A stretch of 64,000 nucleotides of DNA from the NCBI GenBank assembly GCA_014529385.2, contig CM043942.1, positions 109,197,141-109,261,140 of the forward strand. Reading direction: 5' to 3'. This DNA comes from Adiantum capillus-veneris (Eukaryota; Streptophyta; Polypodiopsida; Polypodiales; Pteridaceae). Below the pieces are notes generated by a model. The model was not told the origin of the DNA. It saw only the letters and a list, made by a program, of their open reading frames with translations, and did no database searches. Both the position numbers and the translations under genes were made by a program. Below are positions 44,351 to 53,222 of the stretch, one piece after another. Each line of letters begins with the position of its first letter. Position 1 is the stretch's first letter.

Positions 44351-45710
44351 GTTTACCAAGATTATAATATGATGGATGGCCATTACAGAAAAATGTCGCA
44401 CATCGTTGTTGGTGTAGTTATGTAATCAAAGTTCCTGTAGAAGCGTGATACAGACATCTGTTGCTTCATACATACGTTGTAGCAAACAATAAAACAGCAG
44501 ATTACTTACGTTTGGTATATCCATAATTTGACTAATGAGCAACACGGCATTCAAACAGGTTCGCCAGCCACATCTATAGTCATCAGTCCGCGTGGGCACG
44601 GTTACCCGTTCGTGCTTGACTACATTTCCTAGATCATGTTCTAACAAAAGATGCTCTACACAACATACAAGTTTTTTCGCGGCACTACATACATAACCAC
44701 TTGAGTCAGCAACACATTCCAAAGAGACACTACACTGCTTTCCAAATGTACCCAAATGGACCTTACGTTTTTACACGACCGTGAAACGCCCTGCTTTGCT
44801 CGGAGTTTGTGTAGTAAACAATCTTAGCTTCCATGTCAAATAACATCAGACTCCAATGATCACTACAAAGACACCATCAAAGATTAGGAGAGATTCGCAA
44901 TGCAAGATGTTTTTTACAAGGCAAGAAAATACTCACGATTGATTGTACGCAGTGACCAGAAAGCGCGCTAGATCAAAGTTGACTCTGCTAAACGAGTTCA
45001 TCAAACTCAAAAAGGAAACTGATTTGTTATGCAGATAAGGCGATATCAGCGGATCTATTACGTATACTTTCTCTTGAACCTCAGGGGGCAGAAGCGAGAC
45101 AGCGTGGCTAACATGAACAAATGGCAAAGATTAGACTTGAACACCAAGTGAGTCAATACCGAGCAAGTGGGGCAGCTATTGAATTCCATAGGCCACTGAT
45201 TCTCTTGGTATTGACCATTGTCTTGGCTGAAATGAAGAACTTGACGACTACCCCAAAGACATGGGTCAATACCGAGCGAGTCAGCGACGGATTCCAATTC
45301 CATAAGCAACTGACCCGCTTGGTATTGACCCATGTCTTTAAGGTAGTGAACCATTATAAAGAAAAACTTGGCAACTGCCACAGAGACATGGGTCAATACC
45401 GAGCGAGTAGTACCAAAATTCAATTTCATTAGCCACTGTCTCGCTTGGTATTGACCCATGTCTCGATAGAGACCCATTTAATGAGCATAAGAATTAACGA
45501 GCATGAGAATTACCATAAAGCAACATTGATGACCTCATTTGTTGCGAGCGAGCCGGTGAAATTGCGCATGCACATGAAGTCTACATTATCGAGGTTGGTA
45601 ATGCAGGCCTCCTCTAACCTTGCAGGCAGCTGTATGTGCGCATGCAGAGGCACTGAGCTCAACAAAATGCAGCGATTTCTCGCCGAGAATGGCTCTATGG
45701 AGGCAATCAT
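44319..45710 (-). CDS. Ulp1/C48-like cysteine peptidase (SUMO-protease fold), five exons
   Basis: Exons 45710-45514, 45107-44937, 44862-44767, 44684-44510 and 44348-44319 join in phase via GT-AG introns of 406, 74, 82 and 161 bp. The product shows the Ulp1 order: TNEVINVAL (the NDEVIN-like substrate-cleft motif), then SDHWSLMLFDMEAKIVYY (catalytic His in DHW), then TNS where Asp is usual, and DYRCGWRTCLN (catalytic Cys in RCGW). The oxyanion Gln six residues before Cys is Arg here. C48 enzymes process SUMO, and transposon-borne ones occur in Mutator-like (Kaonashi), CACTA and Zisupton elements. The first intron holds three hairpins of the shared island motif. The start at 45710 is uncertain; the N-terminus may lie upstream. 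Confidence 0.65.
45148..45467. repeat. Hairpin array I (in the first intron of the peptidase gene)
   Basis: Three inverted-repeat units use the motif ATGGGTCAATACCGAGCGAGT and its complement ACCCGCTTGGTATTGACCCAT, with about 30 bp between arms: 45148/45224, 45259/45337 and 45386/45466. The units are imperfect copies of one another. Confidence 0.8.
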
Positions 45711-45815
45711 TAATTGGCTTCAGGAAATGAAGGATGAAGTGCTTGAGCTAGCCAATAAATATGAGGAAGCCATTAACTTTGCAAACATGCTTTGCGAAGA
45801 GATAGCCTGGCTATG

Positions 45816-45843
45816 AACCCTAAACCCCTAAACCCTAAACCCC
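45816..45843. repeat. Short telomere-like tract
   Basis: ACCCTAAACCCCTAAACCCT-type sequence, the complement of plant TTTAGGG repeats with one extra C in some units, sits just outside the start of the peptidase gene. It may be an interstitial telomeric repeat or a telo-box-like promoter element, which is common upstream of plant genes. Confidence 0.5.
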
Positions 45844-45931
45844 TCGAAAATTAATAGGCCACTCTTTGTAAAGTCTAAAGTATTTTCTAACTCAAACCCA
45901 GTGTTCAGTTGTAATTTTGTTTCTTTCTTAT

Positions 45932-46570
45932 AAAATCAAAAGGCGTATTTGGCAAAAGAAAACCCTAAATCCGCAACAAGCAGGGGTTACCTTCCCCTTA
46001 TTTGCTTAGTATTGACCTCTGTACTAGTAGACATCACTTAACTTTTCTTTTGGTCAGTACCAAGCGAATAAGGCCCTTCGGACTAGGTGACCTTACCTTA
46101 TTCACTTGGTACTGACCAACTACACAAAATACAAGCGCACTGGACCGAAATCAAAACGCGTATTTGGCAAAAGAAAGCCCTAAATCCGCAACAAGCAGGG
46201 GTTTCCTTTCCTTTATTTGCTTAGTATTGACCTCTGTACTAGCAGACATCACTTAACTTTTCTTTTGGTCAGTACCATGCGTATAGGACCCTTCGAACTT
46301 GGTGACCTTACCTTATTTGCTTGGTACTGACCAACTACACAAAATTAAAGCGCACGGGACCGAAATCAAAAGGTGTATTTGACAAAAGAAAACCCTTAAT
46401 CCGCAACAAGCAGGGGTTACCTTCCCCTTATTTGCTTAGTATTGACCTCTTTACTAGCAGACGTCACTTAACTTTTCTTTTGGTCAATACCAAGCGAATA
46501 GGGCCCTTCGGACTAAGTGACCTTACCTTATTCGCTTGGTACTGACCAACTACACAAAATACAAGTGCAC
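45932..46570. repeat. Hairpin array II: three ~215-bp tandem units
   Basis: Units start at 45932, 46148 and 46363 (AAATCAAAAGG/CG...), period 215-216. Each contains TTGGTCAGTACCAAGCGAAT, a CCCTTCGGA loop segment and the complementary CCTTATTCACTTGGTACTGA, i.e. a strong hairpin, plus a further arm CTTAGTATTGACC. The motif is the same as in arrays I and III. Confidence 0.85.
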
Positions 46571-47570
46571 AGAAGGGTAGTAAGTAGCATACCTCTTCAC
46601 TGTGTGTAGAGTTCCGCGTCGCTGAAGCACTGCAGAACAAGAGTAAGAGAAGGAGGATGCGCAAGAGTAAGAGGTGATGGAGTTTGCTTACCGTGTAGCG
46701 TCGATGGGGGTAGAGTTAATTACAATGATGCGCAGTAGAGAATAGTTGAAACTTGAGATGTTTGGCGGGGGTAATGCCTCAACTTAGAATGCTTACCTCG
46801 GGGAGGGTAAAAACTTCACTTATGCACGAGATTGCGGTTGGTAAATCGTACTGCATGGGAATCTGAGACCATTTAATATTGGTTGTCCTTAAGAGCGCAG
46901 CCCACGTGCCTTTTTGAGTGACCGTTAAGGGTCAGACAGACGCCAATCGCCCTTGCAGTCGCCATCTCCATCTCCATCTCCATCTCGCACCTTCTACCTG
47001 GCCAGCTCTCGTGCCTTTGCCTTTTGTGCGCCCTTCCCCTTGGCCAGCTCTCGTGATCCTACGTTTAGAGTTAGACGTCGATTGCCCTTGCATTCGCCAT
47101 CGCCTTTGCCTTTTCTACGCCCTTCTCCTTGGCCAGCTCTCGTGATCCTGCGTTTAGAGTCGGATGCCGATCGCCCTTGCATTCGCCATCGCCTTTGCAT
47201 TTTTTGCGCTCTTCCCCTTGCCCAGCTCTCGTGATCCTGCGTTGAGTGACCTCCACTGGGTCGAGTCCTTTGCTGTCGCGTTGCCATCGCCATCGCCCCC
47301 CTACTGGTTCTTGCTGTTGGTGGCTTGCGACATCACCATCCAACTCGGCGCCATTGGATATTGCAGAGACAGGTTCTTTCTCCTGCCTCTCCCCTTCCTG
47401 TGTGTTGTTAACTGTGTGCGCACCGAAGCCACTACGTTAGGGTAAAAACGCATGCATGGTTGGAATAATTACTCCTTATGTGACCGTGCCTGAGTTTGGG
47501 CATAGTGAGTGAGTAGGCCTATAAATCTATCACTGATAACATAATATGGTTTGTTCTTATCCACCTGTTC
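46571..47570. repeat. Spacer with ~89-bp tandem repeats
   Basis: GGCCAGCTCTCGTGATCCTGCG recurs at about 47042, 47131 and 47220 (period 89), with a partial copy at 47000, beside a short CATCTC run (46970-46986). No coding frame is convincing; frames through the repeat are open on both strands only because of composition. Confidence 0.7.
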
Positions 47571-47586
47571 CGAATTCCACAAGACC

Positions 47587-47936
47587 GAACCAAGCAAATA
47601 GGGCCCTTCGGAGATTCTTGGGGGCCCTACTCGCTTGGTACTGACTCAACTAACATCACCACTTATGACATTAGCGCACGGGACATAACCCGTCGATATG
47701 ACATTAGTATACGGGACATAACCAAGCGAATAGATTTGTTCAAAAATTCTTGGGGGACCTACTTACTTGGTTCTAACTCAACTAACGTCAACTCTTATGA
47801 CTTTAGCACACAGGACAGAACCAAGCAAAGAGGGTCCTTCGGAAATTCTTGGGGACCCTACTCGCTTGGTTCTGACTCAACTAACGTCACCTCTTATGAC
47901 ATGAGCGCACGGGGCCGAACCAAGCAAAATAGGACA
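47587..47936. repeat. Hairpin array III
   Basis: GAACCAAGCAAATAGGGCCC and its partner CCCTACTCGCTTGGTACTGA form a hairpin at 47587-47645. Variants follow at 47716-47775 and 47816-47880, and a lone arm at 47922-47936. Intervening AACTAACGTCA and TTATGACATTAGCGCACGGG segments are also repeated. It lies just upstream of the gene at 48011. Confidence 0.85.
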
Positions 47937-48010
47937 TTGAGGGTTACTCGAGGCCCAACATTCGCTTTTTTATGGCACCAAATAGTTTTGGCTTGCTTTT
48001 TCTTTCAGAC

Positions 48011-49774
48011 ATGGGGATCATAGTCCTGGAGACAGACGTGAGCAAGGATACATGTGAAGAAAAACTATTCACATTCTTATACAACGCCCGTGCTCATCAC
48101 CGTGCACCAGAACTATCAGGAATGTTCAATGCAGAGTTTTCTATACAGAGGATTATAGATTGCTCCTTTGAGTACCTACAAAACCATTTGCAACAGTATG
48201 AGGCAGTCACTTGTGAAAATTCCATGACAGTTGATGGCATGAGATATGTGCACCCTGTCGACCTTGACCCTGACAAGAGTGCTTCAAGGAGACTGAATCG
48301 CTATCTTGAAAAGTGTCCCTCCAATGCACTGCTTGTACAAGACAGGTGTATGAAGCACTTAAAAAAATGTCAATTATTGGAATTCTACCATGGGTTTGTC
48401 TGTTACTTATACTTGCAGACGGATGGCGAGTCAGAGACTTTGCAGTCAACAACTTTCGGTAGTTGTCCATTGGCGCCGGAGGAAGAGGTAGAGGATGTGG
48501 AGGTGCAATTCAATCCAGAAGAAGAGCGGGAAGAGGTGCTAAAGGAAACATTTGATGCGGGCTTGACTCTTGTTTCTCTTGCGGATGCAGCAATAGGGTG
48601 CAGGCAAGAAAGCCCAAGTATGGAAGCGACTTTGCCTCTCAATTGTGCCCCCAGCTTTGCTATGGCGGGCGACACCTACTATACTCTACTCACAGATATC
48701 ATGCATGAGCTCAATATACGGGAGGACTACTTCCTAGTGGCAATTGCAAATTTTTGTGAAGCAGACATGGGGTTTGTGGACGATGATGGAGTGGACCAAT
48801 ATCTTATTGCTGACACACCTGTCAGCGACTCACAGTTCACTTCAGGGTTGCAACTGATTAAAGATACGTTCAATGAGGCGAAGTCCGGAGAGTCCAATTT
48901 GCCAACAGATGAGCAGTTTGAATTGACAACAAAACAAATCGTCTTGGAAAACATGGGTAGACACGTGGCACCCGAAGATCATGTAATGAATAGTTAGTCT
49001 ATTCACTTGTGGGGGAGGTCGATTGTGGAAATGGACGAGAATCAGATGGTAATTTTTGTCGATCATTCAGATGGTATTAGAGATGGTCGAGTGATAAAAT
49101 ATCATGAACATTTTTTTTTGCTGCCAGGTGCTAGTGTATGACGATAGTTTCCTTAGAAGAGCGGGAGGCTCACGCCAAGGGCTTGTCACTGGAGTCCAAG
49201 GCAAGGATGCAGCGTTGTCTCACTACATCGGGCGATTCAACCACAAAAAGGTTTGTAGAAACAATTCAAGTACTTGACAATTGTACTCATCTCACTTACG
49301 GCCCATAAATTCATTGCAATTATTATGTAGATCATAATATACCACAAGGAATATTCCGATGACAATGCAAAGTTCCCTCTGTTTGCAATGAAAGCTATTA
49401 CAAGATTGTGTGGTGGGAACCCCCTCCCACTAAATGCAGAAAGAGTAATTCTGATTGAAAAACAGTTTTCTCTACGTGTATTTGGCATTGGGTATGGGTG
49501 CCAGGCACTCAGAGCCCCCTATTTCATGTCCTACATAGCTCAGGCTCTGGCTATAGGGGTTGAAGACCCGGAAAGCTTAGATCCATACAATAAGCAGTTG
49601 TTTCTGAGGGAAAGAAGACGCATGATGCCCGTAGGGATGCTGCCATCAACAGAGGAACGAGCTCGTCTACAGAGCTTGCACATCAAAGAGGTACAAAGTG
49701 AGGAGGAAGGAGGTGCATCGAAGAGGATAAAAACGACGGGCTCAGGTCCATCTTCTCCCGCTCCTGACTCGTGA
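48011..49774 (+). CDS. Unknown ~534-codon protein, three exons, one in-frame amber stop
   Basis: Exons 48011-49048, 49128-49250 and 49331-49774 join in phase through 79- and 80-bp GT-AG introns (acceptors GCTGCCAG and TTATGTAG). The first exon has one TAG at 48995 with 17 further in-frame codons before its donor. The frame after it is coherent (SIVEMDENQM, then VLVYDDSFLRRAGGSRQGLV), so TAG may be a CAG-to-TAG mutation or a splicing alternative. The ATG at 48011 follows a TTTCTTTCAG that could also be an acceptor. The product has acidic stretches (APEEEVEDVEVQFNPEEERE) and an Arg-rich C-terminus with KRIKTTGSG. No known domain was recognised. It is tail-to-tail with the transposase gene, 138 bp apart. 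Confidence 0.55.
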
Positions 49775-49912
49775 CCGGCGCCACCTCACATGGCGCTCCA
49801 CCGCATTTGAAGCTCCCCAAGCCATCTGTTTCTTCTCTTTGTGGATGTGTTGTAAATATCGTGTAATTTCTGAACTCTTAAGAAGTTCCTTCTGCCTTGC
49901 TCTATGAATTAG

Positions 49913-52456
49913 TCATCTATAAGTCCATTGGTGTAACTCTAATAGGCTATTGGCCTTTTCTTTTCCTCCCCCATGTCGAGTGTGCTTAAAATAACCTGTT
50001 CTTTCCATGTAGTGGGTTTTTTCCATGCCTTGTGTGGACCATATTGATAGTGAGCCGTATGTCTTGGCAAAATATGGACCATGGTTGAACAGTATGTGCT
50101 GCATTGAAATAAAACAAAATGGTCAGTTGAGTACAATTTAAAATTTTGTTTTGTATACGTAGAATGCCAACCTACCATGTAATGTGTGATATGTTGCCCA
50201 CCCCACCCTATAAGGTAAGCCTTTTTCCAATCTAGCAAGGCTGCTTGAAATGACGTGAGCTTACTTTGGTCCCAAGAATGTTGCTCAAGGTAGTGCAAAA
50301 TTTTATCTAGTGATTTCCACACGTTCACCTTGTGATTCTGGATTGCCCCACCACTAGCATTGTCTTTAACCACTTTATGTAACTGTTTCCATTTGTTGAA
50401 CAGGATTCTCCTTTCTTCTCTATCCGAATCTTTGAGACTAAACCCAAGAAACCTTCTTGCCTTCACTCCGCCTATCGATGATTTCCTTGGTACCTTGTAC
50501 CAACTTTGAGACATCTTAGGGTCCTCTTCGATTTTGACATTGCCTCCATGCAAACCAATGTCTGAGAGCACTCCCTCTAATGCTTTCATCACTCTTTTCG
50601 ACTCACTCTCTGGCTTTAATGTCCATGCAAAACATATGTACAAATGAACCACCTTTTCAATTATTCGACAGAGTGCATGAAGTGTACAGACGTGAACTCT
50701 ACTCAGAGGAATATCAAGCACTGGTTTAAAATTTTTATCTTGAAGATGTCTGTTGGGAGCTCTAATCCACTGCACACTCTCAAGTGATTGTGCATCAGCC
50801 ATGCAATATAAGCATGGATTTGCCACAGTTGCTCCATGTGTTATGTGGTACATACACTTAAGAGTCTTTAAGTCACCTGCCATGTGCCATTCCACTGTGT
50901 AGTCGCCAAATCCTTCCACTGAAAGAATGGCTCCGTTTCTTTGTTCACTGATGATAGAAGGAATTTGTGTTTGACTAAAAACCCAATCGAGGATTTCAAA
51001 ATTTTCCTTATCAACCTGCAGTGAAAAATGAAAACACAAAATCAACAACCAAATAATCAATATTTTTGTTATCAGAGATTGAACGAAGTATACCTGAAAT
51101 GATCCTAGAGATAGAATGTTGTTTTCTGATTGCACGCTGAAGTATCGTGGATCCTCTTTCATTATTGATGGATCCAGAGCTCTGTTCATGAGGGTAATGG
51201 TGACTCTCTCCAACTTCTTGTTCTTCAGGACCTCGCACTTGTCGAGCTTCAAAACAAACTTGAGAACCCCACCGCACTCGTCTCGACTGATGTCAAAGAA
51301 GTGAACTGCATACCTTTGCAATGCTTCAAGATCAACGAAGAGGTTGTTGTGCTCGTTAAACTGTACCTCTCTGCCGCCCTTGCCTAAGAACGTTGCTTCA
51401 ATATGGAATGGTGACCCAAGTTTCTCAAACACCTCATCGTTTACGTGCTGGCGAGCAGCCTTTACATGTGATGGCTTTGGCAACAATGATCCTCTCTGTA
51501 GTTTATTTTGAGATTTTTTAGCTAATGCTTTGAAGAGTGCCCTGTATCCCATCTGCGAGATGCCACTCTATCAAGTATTGCTTGCACTTCCATTGGTTCC
51601 AGCTGATTCTCGTTCATGAAGGAGGTAAGTAGCCTCCCTTTCAACTTATGAAATTTTTTCTGAGTTATCATCTCTTCAACTACTTCTTTTGGAACAAGAC
51701 GGCTGTAATGCACTCCGGCATTGAAGCCTGCACCGTTCGAGTTTGGATGCAGTAAAGACCTGCCAAAAAAGCACAATGCGTTATGATCATGTATAGGAAA
51801 GTAAGTGTATCCACTTCTTAATGAAGCACATTGAAGAAACAAACTTCGAGTTACCTTAAAGCTCGTATTCGTTTTTTCAGGCCACCACTACCAACCTTCA
51901 TGTTCTCAAGGTTGCACAGATCTCGTTTTCTTTTCCGACTACCAAGCACGGTGTCTTTCTCTCGCAAACTTGTGATCTTCTTCTCAAGTCCTTGGATTGT
52001 CTCTTTGTTTGATGAAATCTTTTGAGAGCATGCTTCATTAAGTTTCTTCAGCTGAATGTTCTCCATTGCCAGGAAGTTTCTTTGCCTTTCCGCATTCAAT
52101 CCTCTCATTTCCAAATGTTCAGTGTATCCCAATAGCCCATCCTTGCCATCGCCTGTGAAATGTAAGAGGTTAGTGATATTAGCAAAGGGAGGTGGCGCAT
52201 TTGTCGTAGGATCCTTTGGATAAATAGACCCATCGGTCCACAAATCCAAATGATGTTCCTTGTTTGTCCTTCTAAGTTCTTTCTCCCGTTGAGATAAGAA
52301 AGACTCCCTCCTACGTTTCTGCAACTGTGCGTACTCTTGCAATACATCAACATGAAGATGATGTGTGTTCTTTCTTTGGGTAAGTGTTAAAGATGAAGGG
52401 GCCGAGGATTGTAAGTTCAAATTAGTGTTTTCATCAGGAAAAGATGCGTTCTCCAT
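49913..52456 (-). CDS. DDE transposase-like protein, RAG1/Transib-like motif order, four exons
   Basis: Exons 52456-51855, 51759-51094, 51015-50176 and 50098-49913 join through 95-, 78- and 77-bp GT-AG introns (~764 codons). Only one base is out of phase, at 51553 in exon 2 (SRR/MGYRALF). The N-terminus is a basic coiled coil. Candidate catalytic residues: DISRDECGG (D1), EWHMAGDLKTL (D2), then CLYC (zinc pair), RVHVCTLHALCRIIEK (His/Leu-rich motif), and in the last exon IWSTQGMEKTHYMERTG...RHGGG (E). This D, D-CxxC, H, E order is that of RAG1/Transib-type RNase H-fold transposases. The 78-bp intron is open in frame and would add a hydrophobic stretch if retained. It may be an active or domesticated transposase; the shift may be a mutation or sequencing error. 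Confidence 0.65.
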
Positions 52457-53222
52457 TCCTAGAGTTGATAGAGAAGAAGACAGAGAAATGTCTCAGGTTT
52501 TGGGAGGGAAAGCCATATTCTCAATTTTAGAGTTGATAGAGTTCGTGTGGCTTATGTTTCTGGAGGGAACGCTTGTAAGTTGGCATTTCAAATCATTAGT
52601 CATACGGTTAGTTGGATTCCTGACAAGAGAACGAAGGATAAGAATGATAAAGACGGCGGCTACCTACCAAAGAATGTCATTTTGGCTTTTTGTTGCGCAG
52701 AAAAGTATCACATAAAATGCACAAGTTAACATTTTCATTTTCTCTCTCTAAGCCGATGTGGCACTTCTTACAGGGCCCAAAAGTGAGTCCAACTTTCTCC
52801 TAATGCTTGTTCACAACTGTCTAGCAAGATGTAGATATCACTTGTGCCCGTATGGAATCTCGTAGAGTCCACCATGTAGATACCGCTTGCATGTCTAGAT
52901 GAGACGCTTGCAAACCACTTCACATCGAGCACATACTTTTGAGATGTAGATATCACTTGTGCCCGTATGGAATCTCGTAGAGTCCACCATGTTGATACCG
53001 CTTGCATGTCTAGATGAGATGCATGCAAACCACTTCACATCGAACACATACTTTTGAAAAGTTCAAAAGTCTACTCGGTAGATTCTCTGAATAACTCCAC
53101 AATATCTATTTTCCATACCGTTTGGAGTTTGCGCATCAAAATTGCCCATCATTACACTATCATTTGTCGTTCGTGTTTTGTCTACATTATCAGTTTGAAA
53201 GTGCCTTCCTTCATGCCACATC
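52457..53222. repeat. Spacer with a 115-bp tandem duplication
   Basis: AGATGTAGATATCACTTGTG...ACATACTTTTG occurs at 52827-52941 and 52942-53056 with a few differences. No gene is seen. This may be the edge of the transposase-bearing element or the subterminal part of the CACTA element. Confidence 0.7.

Noticed and set aside
45445-45816. 123-codon plus-strand ORF ending NMLCEEIAWL
   Set aside because: The minus strand carries the TNEVINVAL exon with a correct donor and in-phase continuation, so the plus-strand frame is probably a shadow, though its helical C-terminus looked attractive.
46918-47445. Overlapping ORFs on both strands
   Set aside because: Open frames result from the 89-bp GC-rich tandem repeat; no splice or homology support.
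52365-52715. 116-codon plus-strand ORF
   Set aside because: It overlaps the transposase first exon in antisense and has no features of its own.
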